Positions 50,424-58,550 of a stretch of DNA of 58,550 nucleotides are shown here, piece after piece. The stretch is from Candidatus Anaeroferrophillacea bacterium (GTDB lineage Bacteria; Desulfobacterota; Anaeroferrophillalia; Anaeroferrophillales; Anaeroferrophillaceae). The stretch spans positions 1 to 58,550 of the forward strand of contig JAFGAM010000116.1 in the NCBI GenBank assembly GCA_016933675.1, read 5' to 3'. Under the pieces are notes generated by a model, which did not search any database, was not told the DNA's origin, and saw nothing but the letters and a program-made list of their open reading frames with translations. The translations under genes and the position numbers were made by a program. The stretch's first letter is position 1, and each line of letters starts with the position of its first letter.

Positions 50424-51212
50424 ATGGTTGCCATCCCGACAATCACCGGACTGCAGCTGGCCACCGCCTGCCTGATGTTCGCCCGCATCGCCGGCATGCT
50501 GTTTACCGTGCCGCTGTTCAACGAGAAGGCCATCCCCACGGTGCTGAAGGTCGGTGTCAGTCTGTTGCTGACGATGATCCTCCTGCCGCTGCATCGCCCG
50601 GAGCTCGCGTCGCCGCTGGCGGCGGCGAGCTTGCCGGTGCTCATCTGGGGCCTGTTCCGGGAACTGGCCCTGGGGATCACCATCGGTTTCCTGGCGGCGA
50701 TGGTGCTGGCCGGAATCCAGATGGCCGGTCAGCTCATGGGTTTTCAGATGGGATTTTCGGTGGTCAACGTCATCGATCCGGTATCCAGCGTCCAGGTGTC
50801 GATCATTGCCCAGCTGCACTACCTGGTGGCCCTGCTGGTGTTTCTCGCCCTCGGTGCTCACCACTGGTTCATCCGGGCGCTGTACGAGAGTTTCCGGCTC
50901 ATCCCGCTGGGCGGTTTCATCCCGGGGGGCGGCCTGCTGCCGCTGGTGATGCGCTCCGCCGGCAACGTTTTCGTCATTGCGGTAAAGCTCGGGGCACCGC
51001 TGATGGTCGCCTTGCTGTTGTGTAACATAATTCTTGGCGTGCTCGCCCGCACGGTGCCGCAGATGAACATCTTCATCGTCGGCTACCCGGTGCAGATCGC
51101 CCTGGGGCTGATGGTGCTGGCGATGGCCATGCCCTATACCCTGGTGCTGTTCGGCCAGCTCTACCGTGACCTGTTCCGTGATATCCTGCGCCTGCTGGCG
51201 GTATCCGCCTGA
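50424..51212 (+). CDS. fliR: Flagellar export apparatus protein FliR
   Basis: A 262-residue polytopic membrane protein completing the export gate. Typical FliR sequence is LATACLMFARIAGMLFTVPL, FRELALGITIGFLAAMVLAG, IQMAGQLMGFQMGFSVVNVI, LGAPLMVALLLCNIILGVLA and RTVPQMNIFIVGYPVQIALG. ACGAGAAC serves as a weak ribosome-binding site, so translation may depend on reinitiation from fliQ. flhB starts 59 bp downstream. Confidence 0.96.
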   Translation: MVAIPTITGLQLATACLMFARIAGMLFTVPLFNEKAIPTVLKVGVSLLLTMILLPLHRPELASPLAAASLPVLIWGLFRELALGITIGFLAAMVLAGIQMAGQLMGFQMGFSVVNVIDPVSSVQVSIIAQLHYLVALLVFLALGAHHWFIRALYESFRLIPLGGFIPGGGLLPLVMRSAGNVFVIAVKLGAPLMVALLLCNIILGVLARTVPQMNIFIVGYPVQIALGLMVLAMAMPYTLVLFGQLYRDLFRDILRLLAVSA

Positions 51213-51270
51213 CGGCCGGACAACCTCCTGACCCCGGGAACCGGGGCGGGAACTGGAGACCATACGACCC

Positions 51271-52353
51271 ATGGCCCGTGATCCGAGCAAGACGGAAAAG
51301 CCGACGCCCAAGAAACTGCGCGAAGCCCGGCGTGAAGGCCGCGTTCCCCGCAGCGTCGAGGTGTCCTCCGCCGCCATTCTGCTCACCGGGCTGCTGTTCT
51401 TCTACTTTGCCGGTCAGTGGTTCCTCGGGCGCTGCCGCTGGCTCTTCCAGGAGGTGTTTCACCACCACATGCTGCTGGTGGTCGACCAGGATTCATTTTT
51501 CACCCTGGCGCTGTTCGCGATGAAGCAGTTCATCCTCATTCTCGGGCCGTTGCTGGCGCTGCTGGTGGTGGTGGCGGTGGCCGCCAATCTCATGCAGGTG
51601 GGATTTCTTTTCACCTTTAAACCCATCGCCCCGAAGTTCGACAAGGTGAACCCCGTTTCCGGCTTCGGGCGCATCTTTTCCCTGCGTTCACTGGTCGACC
51701 TCGCCAAGTCGCTGTTCAAGATCATTGTCCTGGCCTGGGTGGCTTTCGGGGTCTACCGGCAGCACTTCGTCGAATTCTTCGGTCTGTTGAACCAGCCGAT
51801 CCACGACATTCTGGGATTTTTGGCCCTCATTGCCTTCAAGATCATCTGGCGCTGCGCCGTCGTGCTGGCGGTGCTGGCGGTGCTCGATTACCTCTTCCAG
51901 CGCTGGGACTGGATGCAGAACCTGAAGATGACCAAGGACGAGGTGAAGGATGAATTCAAGCAGATGGAGGGTGACCCCCAACTCAGGGCGCGCATCCGCA
52001 GTCTGCAGATGGCGGCAGCGCGTCAGCGGATGATGCAGGAGGTGCCCCGGGCCGACGTGGTGATCACCAACCCGGTGCACCTGGCGGTGGCGCTGCGCTA
52101 CGACCAGGAACGTCAATCGGCACCAATGGTGATCGCCAAGGGCGCCGGGGTGGTGGCGGAGAACATCAAGAAGACAGCCCGGCAGCACGGGGTGCCGGTG
52201 GTGGAGAACAAACCCCTGGCGCGGCTGCTGTTCCGCACCGTTAAACTCAATGAACCGATTCCCACAGATCTCTATCAGGCGGTGGCCGAGGTACTGGCCT
52301 ATGTCTATCGCCTCAAACACCGGCAGCGGCGGGGCCGCACCGTAAACGGCTGA
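51271..52353 (+). CDS. flhB: Flagellar export substrate-switch protein FlhB
   Basis: A 360-residue protein with four membrane helices (~30-215) and a cytoplasmic autocleaving domain. The opening KTEKPTPKKLREARREGRVP and TKDEVKDEFKQMEGDPQLRA segments are diagnostic. The cleavage motif, normally NPTH, here reads NPVH (Asn267-Pro-Val-His270, in VVITNPVHLAVALRYDQ). The Asn-Pro bond and His are kept, so cleavage is probably still possible, but the Thr-to-Val change is worth noting. The C-terminus is basic. flhA follows 16 bp later. Confidence 0.96.
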   Translation: MARDPSKTEKPTPKKLREARREGRVPRSVEVSSAAILLTGLLFFYFAGQWFLGRCRWLFQEVFHHHMLLVVDQDSFFTLALFAMKQFILILGPLLALLVVVAVAANLMQVGFLFTFKPIAPKFDKVNPVSGFGRIFSLRSLVDLAKSLFKIIVLAWVAFGVYRQHFVEFFGLLNQPIHDILGFLALIAFKIIWRCAVVLAVLAVLDYLFQRWDWMQNLKMTKDEVKDEFKQMEGDPQLRARIRSLQMAAARQRMMQEVPRADVVITNPVHLAVALRYDQERQSAPMVIAKGAGVVAENIKKTARQHGVPVVENKPLARLLFRTVKLNEPIPTDLYQAVAEVLAYVYRLKHRQRRGRTVNG

Positions 52354-52369
52354 CGGACAGGCAGACGAT

Positions 52370-54466
52370 ATGGCTGACGCGACGCGAAATATGCCCCTTG
52401 TACTGAAACGCCTCAAGGGCAACAAGGATGTCCTGCTGGCCGTCGGGGTGATCGGCATCCTGCTGATTATGATCGTGCCTTTGCCGACCATCATGCTCGA
52501 TGCCTTCCTGAGCATGAACATCACCGTGGCGATCATCATCCTGCTGATCTCCATGTATGTGCTCAAGGCGCTGGAATTTTCCATCTTTCCGTCGTTGCTC
52601 CTGGTCACCACCCTGTTCCGGCTGTCTCTGAACGTGGCTTCCACCCGGCTCATCCTGCTGCACGGCAGCGAGGGTGCGGCCGCCGCCGGCCAGGTGATCC
52701 GCGCCTTCGGGCAGTTCGTTGTCGGCGGTAACTATGTCGTCGGGACGATCATCTTCCTGATTCTCGTGCTGATCAACTTCATCGTCATCACCAAGGGCGC
52801 CGAACGCATCGCCGAGGTCGGTGCCCGTTTCACCCTCGATGCCATGCCGGGCAAACAGATGAGCATCGATGCCGATCTCAACGCCGGCCTCATCAGCGAG
52901 CAGGATGCCCGCCGTCGGCGCGAGGAGATACGCCGGGAGGCGGACTTCTACGGCGCCATGGACGGGGCGGCGAAGTTCGTCCGCGGCGATGCCATCGCCG
53001 GTATCATCATCACCATGGTCAATATTGTCGGTGGTTTCATCATCGGTACCTTCCAGCAGGGGATGTCCATGGCCGATGCCGCCGAGACCTATACCATCCT
53101 CACCGTCGGGGACGGCCTGGTATCCCAGATACCGGCCCTGGTCATCTCCACCGCCTCGGGGATCATCGTTACCCGTACCGCTTCGGAAACCAACATGGGG
53201 CAGGATCTCGGCACCCAACTCACCGCCTACCCCAAGGCGCTGATGCTGGCCGCCGTTGCCCTCTTCATGTTCGGTGCGATTCCGGGTCTGCCGAAGCTCT
53301 CCTTCTTTTTCCTCGCCGCCCTGGCCGGCGGCGGTGCCTGGCTGCTCATGCGGCGCCAGCAGCGGGAGCTGGTATTGGCCGAGCGGGAGCAGGCGGCGGA
53401 ACCCGCAGCGGCGGTCGAGGAGCCGGAACAGGTGGAGGCGCTGCTGGGGGTAGATCCCCTGTCGCTGGAGGTGGGCTACGGCCTGATCCCGCTGGTGGAT
53501 GCCTCCCAGGGTGGTGACTTGCTGGAGCGGATCAAGCTCATCCGCCGGCAGTTTGCCGTCGATCTGGGGTTTATCCTGCCGTCGGTGCATATCCGTGACA
53601 ACCTCCAGCTCAAGCCCAACGACTACGTCCTCAAGGTCAAGGGTTCCGATGTCGCCCGCGGCGAGGTGATGGTGGGCTACTGCCTGGCGATGAACCCCGA
53701 GGAGAACGCTCCGAAGATCGAGGGCATTCCAACCACCGAGCCGGCCTTCGGACTGCCGGCGTTGTGGATCGAGGAGCGTTACCGGGAGCGGGCACAGCTG
53801 GCCGGCTACACCGTGGTCGACGCCTCGACGGTGGTGGCCACGCACCTGGTGGAGAAGATTCGCGAATTCTCGCACGAGCTGCTGGGGCGTCAGGACGTTC
53901 AGAAGCTGGTCAACTCTCTCGCCCGTGAATACCCCCAGGTGGTCGATGACCTGGTGCCTTCGGCGGTGCCCTGGGGGGTACTGCAGAAGGTGTTGCAGAA
54001 CCTGCTGCGGGAGCAGGTGCCGGTTAAGGATCTGATGACCATCATCGAGACCATGGCGGAATACGCCATGCAGGTGCGGGACGTGGATGTGCTCACCGAG
54101 TATGTGCGCCAGGAACTGGGCCGCGGGATCGTCGGCGAGTACACCGCCGCGGAAAACCTTCTCTATGTCATGACCCTCGAACCCCGGCTGGAGGAGCTGA
54201 TCAACAACTCCATCCAGCGTACCGATCACGGTGCCTTTCTGTCCCTCGATCCGGCGGTGGTCTACGAGATGGTGGAAAAGATCAAACAGTTGTCGGAGAA
54301 GTTTGCCATCCTCAACGCCCGGCCGGTATTGCTGGCGGTGCCCATCGTCCGTTTTCACCTCTACCGTCTGCTGGAGCGGTTCGTGCCCCGGCTGACGTTG
54401 ATCTCCCACAACGAGATTCCGTCGACCATCAAGGTCCAGTCACTGGGACGGATTACCACCGGCTAG
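52370..54466 (+). CDS. flhA: Flagellar export protein FlhA
   Basis: A 698-residue export motor subunit. Eight N-terminal membrane helices span ~20-320, with the FHIPEP-family signature (FSIFPSLLLVTTLFRLSLNV, ASTRLILLHGSEGAAAAGQV) and the conserved loop RFTLDAMPGKQMSIDADLNA. The cytoplasmic domain follows (SLEVGYGLIPLVDASQGGDL, TVVATHLVEKIREFSHELLG, VLTEYVRQELGRGIVGEYTA). Full length. flhF starts 15 bp later. Confidence 0.98.
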   Translation: MADATRNMPLVLKRLKGNKDVLLAVGVIGILLIMIVPLPTIMLDAFLSMNITVAIIILLISMYVLKALEFSIFPSLLLVTTLFRLSLNVASTRLILLHGSEGAAAAGQVIRAFGQFVVGGNYVVGTIIFLILVLINFIVITKGAERIAEVGARFTLDAMPGKQMSIDADLNAGLISEQDARRRREEIRREADFYGAMDGAAKFVRGDAIAGIIITMVNIVGGFIIGTFQQGMSMADAAETYTILTVGDGLVSQIPALVISTASGIIVTRTASETNMGQDLGTQLTAYPKALMLAAVALFMFGAIPGLPKLSFFFLAALAGGGAWLLMRRQQRELVLAEREQAAEPAAAVEEPEQVEALLGVDPLSLEVGYGLIPLVDASQGGDLLERIKLIRRQFAVDLGFILPSVHIRDNLQLKPNDYVLKVKGSDVARGEVMVGYCLAMNPEENAPKIEGIPTTEPAFGLPALWIEERYRERAQLAGYTVVDASTVVATHLVEKIREFSHELLGRQDVQKLVNSLAREYPQVVDDLVPSAVPWGVLQKVLQNLLREQVPVKDLMTIIETMAEYAMQVRDVDVLTEYVRQELGRGIVGEYTAAENLLYVMTLEPRLEELINNSIQRTDHGAFLSLDPAVVYEMVEKIKQLSEKFAILNARPVLLAVPIVRFHLYRLLERFVPRLTLISHNEIPSTIKVQSLGRITTG

Positions 54467-54481
54467 GGAGGGAGCGGCGGC

Positions 54482-55627
54482 ATGCGGGTGCGAAATTTTA
54501 CCGGCGTGGATATCGGCCGGGTGATGCAGGACATCAAGCGCGAGCTGGGTCCCGATGCGGTAATCCTCGAGACCCGGTATCTCGGTGCCGATGAAGAGCC
54601 GGCCGGCGGTGTCGAGGTGGCGGCGGCGGTGGACTATCCCGAGGAGAATCTGCCGTCAGCTGCCGCGGTGACCCGGCGCTACGGCGAGGTGGCGGCCTCC
54701 TCGCTGGCCGAGCTGGTCGATGACCGCTTCAGCGGTGCCGCCCGGCCGGTGGGTCTGGACGGTGGCTGGCAGCGGGAGATCCGGGATCTCAAGCGGATGG
54801 TCGGCCGGCTGCTTGAGACCACCGGTGCCCTGGGTGACTGGCACGATGACGGGGTTTTTACCGCCGCCTTTCAGCGGCTGGCCGGGGCCGGACTCGATGA
54901 CGAGTACAGTCGGCGGCTGCTGGATGAGGCGGCGGCGCGGCTGCCCCCGGCGGGCCGGCGGTCAATGCTGCAGGTGCAGGGATTTCTGGCCCGGCGGATC
55001 ATCGACGCACTGCCGTTGCTGGATCCGGCGTCGCTGCCCCGGCGGATCGTTCTGGTGGGACCCACCGGGGTGGGTAAAACCACCACCGTGGCCAAGCTGG
55101 CGGCGTTCTTCCGGCGGCGGTTCGACGAACGGGTCGGCATTTTGTCGGTGGATACCTTCCGGCTGGGGGCCGCCGATCAGATCCGCGCCTACGGGCGTCG
55201 GCTGGAGATGCCGGTGGCGGTGGTCGACAGCCATGCCGGCTTCGTGCAGGCGGCCGCCGGCATGGCCGACCGGGAGCGGTTGATCGTCGACACCACCGGC
55301 CGCAGCCATCGGGACGAGGCCGGACTTACTGCCTTGCACCAGGTGCTGCCGGGCGGCGGCGGGGCCGTTCTGCTGGTGTTGCCGGCAGCGGTGCATGGCG
55401 ACGATCTGCTCGATATTCTGGTGCAGTACCGCCGGTTCCGGCCGGCGGCGATGCTGTATACCAAACTTGATGAAACAACGAGATACGGTTCCCTGGTAAG
55501 CGGAACCCGTATTGCTGATCTGCCGCTGTCGTTCTTTGCCACCGGTCAACTGGTGCCTGAAGATCTGGAAGTGGCGAGCGGCGAGCGGGTCGCCGGCCTA
55601 CTGCTGGGACTGGATGGGCGAGGTTGA
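54482..55627 (+). CDS. flhF: Flagellar SRP-like GTPase FlhF
   Basis: A 381-residue GTPase that fixes the place, and with FlhG the number, of polar flagella. N-terminal B domain: VRNFTGVDIGRVMQDIKREL, GPDAVILETRY. The NG domain has G1 RIVLVGPTGVGKTTTVAKLA, G2/G3 VGILSVDTFRLGAADQIRAY and LIVDTTGRSHRDEAG, and G4 AMLYTKLDETTRYGSLV. Its presence with flhG suggests polar flagellation. It ends 1 bp before the flhG ATG. Confidence 0.96.
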   Translation: MRVRNFTGVDIGRVMQDIKRELGPDAVILETRYLGADEEPAGGVEVAAAVDYPEENLPSAAAVTRRYGEVAASSLAELVDDRFSGAARPVGLDGGWQREIRDLKRMVGRLLETTGALGDWHDDGVFTAAFQRLAGAGLDDEYSRRLLDEAAARLPPAGRRSMLQVQGFLARRIIDALPLLDPASLPRRIVLVGPTGVGKTTTVAKLAAFFRRRFDERVGILSVDTFRLGAADQIRAYGRRLEMPVAVVDSHAGFVQAAAGMADRERLIVDTTGRSHRDEAGLTALHQVLPGGGGAVLLVLPAAVHGDDLLDILVQYRRFRPAAMLYTKLDETTRYGSLVSGTRIADLPLSFFATGQLVPEDLEVASGERVAGLLLGLDGRG

Positions 55628-55628
55628 T

Positions 55629-56468
55629 ATGGACCAGGCAGCTTCATTACACCACCGCACCGTCAAGGTGATTGCCATTGCCAGCGGCAAGGGGGGGGTG
55701 GGAAAGACCAATATCGTCGCCAATCTCGGCTGCGCCCTCGCCGATCTCGGCGAGCGGGTGCTGATCCTCGACGCCGATCTCGGCCTCGGCAACCTCGATG
55801 TCCTGCTCGGCTACGCGCCGCAGTACAACCTGGCCCATGTTTTCGCCGGTGAAAAGACGCTGGCGGAGGTCATGGTGACCGGGCCGAAGGGGATCCGCAT
55901 CATCCCCGCGTCTTCGGGGATCCAGGAGATTACCCGCTATGGCGGCATGGAGCAGCGCATCCTGCTGGACCAGCTGGACCAGCTGGAGGAGGAGTTCGAC
56001 TACCTCTTCGTCGATACCGCCGCCGGTATTTCCGATCTGGTGACCAGTTTCTCCCGTGCGGCGCACGAGGTGGTTGTCGTGGTTACCCCCGAGCCCACGT
56101 CCCTGACCGATGCCTATGCGCTGGTCAAGGTACTCAATCGGCAATACGGCGAGAGCCGCTTCATGCTGCTCCCCAACATGGTGAAAAACCGGGAGGAGGC
56201 TGATGCCGTCTACCGTAAACTGAACCTGGTTTGTGAAAAATTCCTTGACATCTCCTTGGATTCTCTGGGATACATACCCCATGATCCGGCGGTTTCCCGG
56301 GCCGTGCGGCGGCAACGGGCGGTGGTTGATGCCGATCCCGCGGCGCCTGTGAGCCGGTCCTTCCAGCTTGTTGCCGGGGAACTGCAGCGCCGAACGATAC
56401 AGCCGAAGGCAGGTGGGCTGCAATTTTTCTGGCGGAGAATTCTGGATGGAGAGCCTGCTCGAGAGTGA
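55629..56468 (+). CDS. flhG: Flagellum number regulator FlhG (FleN/YlxH, MinD-like ATPase)
   Basis: A 279-residue ParA/MinD-type ATPase acting with FlhF. Walker A is the deviant VIAIASGKGGVGKTNIVANL; then RVLILDADLGLGNLDVLLGY, FDYLFVDTAAGISDLVTSFS (Walker B) and VVVVTPEPTSLTDAYALVKV. The C-terminal ~30 residues ([18 protein letters not shown]) are amphipathic, like a MinD membrane-targeting helix. ATG 55629 is taken; no closer start fits. It overlaps fliA by 23 bp. Confidence 0.95.
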   Translation: MDQAASLHHRTVKVIAIASGKGGVGKTNIVANLGCALADLGERVLILDADLGLGNLDVLLGYAPQYNLAHVFAGEKTLAEVMVTGPKGIRIIPASSGIQEITRYGGMEQRILLDQLDQLEEEFDYLFVDTAAGISDLVTSFSRAAHEVVVVVTPEPTSLTDAYALVKVLNRQYGESRFMLLPNMVKNREEADAVYRKLNLVCEKFLDISLDSLGYIPHDPAVSRAVRRQRAVVDADPAAPVSRSFQLVAGELQRRTIQPKAGGLQFFWRRILDGEPARE

Positions 56469-57216
56469 AACCGAGTCCATGCGGGAGCAGGGATCCGAAG
56501 CGATGGTGGTTGAATACCTCCCGCTTATCCAGCGGGTGGCGCAGCGCATTGCCTCGAGATTGCCGGACAATGTCGATCTGAACGATCTCATCAACAGCGG
56601 CGTCATCGGCCTGATCGATGCGATCTCGAAGTTTGACCCTTCCCGGGGTATAAAGTTCAAGACCTACGCAGAAATTCGCGTCCGGGGGGCGATTCTCGAC
56701 GAACTCCGGACCCAGGACTGGGCTTCCCGGAGCCTGCGCAGCGACAACAACCTGCTGGAAAACACCTACAACTACCTCGAGCATAAGTTTGGCCGGCCGG
56801 CGGAGGACGAGGAGGTTGCCGAGGCACTCGGGGTCTCTCTGGAGGAATTCTACAAGTTGCTGGCCAAGGCCAAGGGCATCTCGCTGATCAACTTCGAGGA
56901 TCTCCATTTCGAAAACGGTGAAGAACTGCGGGATCCCTACGAGTACGTTCGGCTGTTAGACAGTGAAGACCCCTTCGGGTTGTTCAAGGACAAGGAGATG
57001 CGCAGCATGCTGGTGGAGGCCATCGACCAGCTGCCCGAGCGCGAACGCCTGGTCCTTTCACTGTATTATTTCGAGGATCTCAACCTCAAGGAGATCGGGC
57101 TGATCATGGGTGTTTCCGAGTCTCGGGTCTGCCAGCTCCGCACCAAGGCGATCATTCACCTGAAAAACAAGACGAAGCGCATTCGCTACGAAAAGCGGCA
57201 GGGCAGGCAGTCATGA
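56446..57216 (+). CDS. fliA: Flagellar sigma factor FliA (sigma-28)
   Basis: A 256-residue FliA/WhiG-type sigma factor for late flagellar genes. Region 2 is [59 protein letters not shown]; region 3 is [20 protein letters not shown]; region 4 is [20 protein letters not shown], then [23 protein letters not shown] 56446 lies inside the end of flhG with GGCGGAGAATTC upstream. Its stop overlaps cheY (ATGA). No anti-sigma flgM is in the window. Confidence 0.96.
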   Translation: MESLLESETESMREQGSEAMVVEYLPLIQRVAQRIASRLPDNVDLNDLINSGVIGLIDAISKFDPSRGIKFKTYAEIRVRGAILDELRTQDWASRSLRSDNNLLENTYNYLEHKFGRPAEDEEVAEALGVSLEEFYKLLAKAKGISLINFEDLHFENGEELRDPYEYVRLLDSEDPFGLFKDKEMRSMLVEAIDQLPERERLVLSLYYFEDLNLKEIGLIMGVSESRVCQLRTKAIIHLKNKTKRIRYEKRQGRQS

Positions 57217-57590
57217 ATCCGAATATGAAAATTCTCATTGTCGATGACTTTTCCACCATGCGGCGGATCATCAAGAATATTCTGCGCCAGTTGGGATTCA
57301 ACAATGTCCACGAAGCCGATGACGGTGCCACCGCGTGGCCGAAGATCCAGGCCGAGCCCTTCGACCTGATCATCACCGACTGGAACATGCCCAAGATGTC
57401 CGGCCTCGAATTGCTGAAGGCGATCCGCAACGACGACAACCTCAAGGATATGCCGGTGCTGATGGTGACCGCCGAGGCCCTGAAAGAGAATATCATCGAG
57501 GCGGTCAAGGCCGGGGTCAGCAATTACATCGTCAAGCCCTTCACCGCCGAGACGATGCAGGAGAAGCTGACCAAGATCTTCGGCAGTTGA
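57213..57590 (+). CDS. cheY: Chemotaxis response regulator CheY
   Basis: A 125-residue single-domain receiver. Conserved sites: the acidic pair in [20 protein letters not shown], the phospho-acceptor Asp in [20 protein letters not shown], the switch Thr in [20 protein letters not shown] and Lys in [20 protein letters not shown]. The sequence is close to E. coli-type CheY, which binds FliM when phosphorylated. It is the last gene of the operon, ATGA-coupled to fliA and followed by a terminator ~80 bp on. Confidence 0.96.
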   Translation: MNPNMKILIVDDFSTMRRIIKNILRQLGFNNVHEADDGATAWPKIQAEPFDLIITDWNMPKMSGLELLKAIRNDDNLKDMPVLMVTAEALKENIIEAVKAGVSNYIVKPFTAETMQEKLTKIFGS

Positions 57591-57670
57591 GGGCCTTCGG
57601 GGACGGGGAGACTCATTTTCCGGTCGGGTGCGGCGGATGGTGCCGGATCCGGGTGACGGGTATATTCAAT

Positions 57671-57696
57671 GCGCCGCGAAAGCGGCGCTTTTTTTT
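57671..57696 (+). terminator. Rho-independent terminator of the flagellar operon
   Basis: GCGCCGC, loop GAAA, GCGGCGC followed by eight T: a textbook hairpin with a tetraloop, 81 bp after the cheY stop. Confidence 0.95.
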
Positions 57697-57780
57697 CCGC
57701 TTCGGGGAGGTAAATTCGCTCCGGAGGGTCTCGGGACGCGCCTCCCGACGCCCGGTTCCCGTGCCCCCGGACGGCCGGTT

Positions 57781-58446
57781 TCAGTAAGGACCGCCGTTTT
57801 CCGGCCAGCCGTCGACGCCGCGCAGGGGGACGAAAACGCACCGGAAGGCGGAACTGGTAATTAGTCTCCCTTCCACCTTCTTGACCAGGGTAAGGGTCTG
57901 GGACGATCGCGGGCCGACGGGGATCACCAGCCGGCCGTTTTCCGCCAACTGGGCGGTGAGTGCCGCCGGGACATGGGGGGCACCGGCGGTAACGATGATG
58001 CCGTCGTATGGTGCCGCCGGCGGATAGCCGCGGGTGCCGTCGGCGCCGATGACGCGGATGTTTGTATACCCCATTTCCGCCAGCCGCCGCCGGGCCGCTG
58101 CGGCGAGAGGTTCTTCGCGCTCGATGGTGACGACTTCACCGGCCAGCTCGGCGAGGATCGCCGCCTGGTAGCCCGATCCGGTGCCGATCTCCAGCACCTT
58201 CTCCCGGCCGTTGACGAGTGCCAGCAGCTCGGTCATCGCGGCGACCATGTAGGGTTGGGAGATGGTCTGGCCGTTGCCGATGGGCAGCGGGCGGTCGTCG
58301 TAGGCGGCGCGGGCGAGTTCGGCCGGGACGAAACGATGGCGTTTAACCCGGCCCATGGCGGTCAGTACCCGGACGTCGCTGATCCCGCGGCCGATCAACT
58401 GGCGCTCGACCATTAGCTCACGCCGTTTGTCGTAGTCTTTGTCCAT
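57781..58446 (-). CDS. pcm: Protein-L-isoaspartate O-methyltransferase
   Basis: A 221-residue SAM-dependent repair methyltransferase acting on damaged isoaspartyl residues. Motifs are MVERQLIGRGISDVRVLTAM, RFVPAELARAAYDDRPLPIG, NGQTISQPYMVAAMTELLAL, motif I KVLEIGTGSGYQAAILAELA, VVTIEREEPLAAAARRRLAE, DGIIVTAGAPHVPAALTAQL and GRLVIPVGPRSSQTLTLV. Typical length. It converges with the flagellar operon across its terminator. In many genomes surE lies upstream, but that part is outside the window. Confidence 0.96.
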   Translation of the reverse strand: MDKDYDKRRELMVERQLIGRGISDVRVLTAMGRVKRHRFVPAELARAAYDDRPLPIGNGQTISQPYMVAAMTELLALVNGREKVLEIGTGSGYQAAILAELAGEVVTIEREEPLAAAARRRLAEMGYTNIRVIGADGTRGYPPAAPYDGIIVTAGAPHVPAALTAQLAENGRLVIPVGPRSSQTLTLVKKVEGRLITSSAFRCVFVPLRGVDGWPENGGPY

Positions 58447-58550
58447 GTTGCTGCCTGTCGGTTTTTTGAGATCCTGATCCGGTGTCCGACATATTCATTG
58501 TGCCGCGAATCCGGAGTCGCTACGAAGCCCTCACCGAGGGTTAATCTAAC

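Overview
The window reads as the chromosome of a flagellated, Gram-negative, GC-rich anaerobe, most like a Desulfobacterota ('deltaproteobacterial') species. The clues are an exosortase/exopolysaccharide locus, a four-subunit ferredoxin-dependent 2-oxoacid oxidoreductase, a selD with an in-frame TGA, a groE operon with a CIRCE operator, and a fliL-fliMNOPQR-flhBAFG-fliA-cheY flagellar cluster. No rRNA, tRNA or CRISPR array was seen. All assignments rest on reading the sequence and recalled family motifs; no search was run.

Layout. (1) 1-1.3 kb: the end of an exopolysaccharide operon, with a WecG/TagA glycosyltransferase and a YdcF-like protein. (2) 1.3-8.1 kb: an accessory island of lower and patchy GC. 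It holds small toxin-antitoxin-like pairs (DUF6883/DUF4926, DUF4160/DUF2442, a MazF-type pair, and an AbrB/PIN pair whose toxin is broken), a beta-CASP metallo-beta-lactamase RNase gene carrying a 60-bp palindrome, several degraded shards of that same gene, a split DUF2235 gene, IS66 and IS256 remnants, and an AT-rich AAA ATPase. (3) 8.5-20.4 kb: the exopolysaccharide locus resumes with a WecA-type phosphotransferase, an exosortase-EpsI fusion and a PrsT-like TPR lipoprotein. Convergent to these lie the ExeA-like ATPase, BY-kinase, chain-length regulator, outer-membrane beta-barrel and SLBB export protein. The island therefore appears to have landed inside the exopolysaccharide cluster.

(4) 21-26 kb, minus strand: corC-lnt-pabB-pabC, tightly packed with start/stop overlaps. 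(5) 26.5-32.5 kb: selD (selenocysteine predicted at codon 18), a U32 peptidase-family gene, then groES-groEL. (6) 32.9-39.3 kb: mostly uncharacterised genes (DUF6125, two DUF2889 proteins, one fused to PHP, a DUF169-CoaE fusion, a DUF1285-like protein). These are interspersed with repeated non-coding elements. (7) 39.4-43 kb: korDABC-type 2-oxoacid oxidoreductase operon and an XRE-cupin regulator. (8) 43.4-57.7 kb: motA, two motB-like genes, and the flagellar rotor/export/regulatory cluster, ending in a rho-independent terminator. (9) A convergent pcm gene closes the window.

The most notable points are: a dispersed intergenic element with at least five copies and a variable internal stem; a second repeat family that supplies the C-terminus of the DUF169-CoaE fusion; the palindrome inside the RNase gene; the multiple shards of that gene flanking the ATPase; the predicted Sec-containing SelD; a Cys-rich GroES tail; and a MotB-like protein lacking the proton-carrying Asp next to one that has it.
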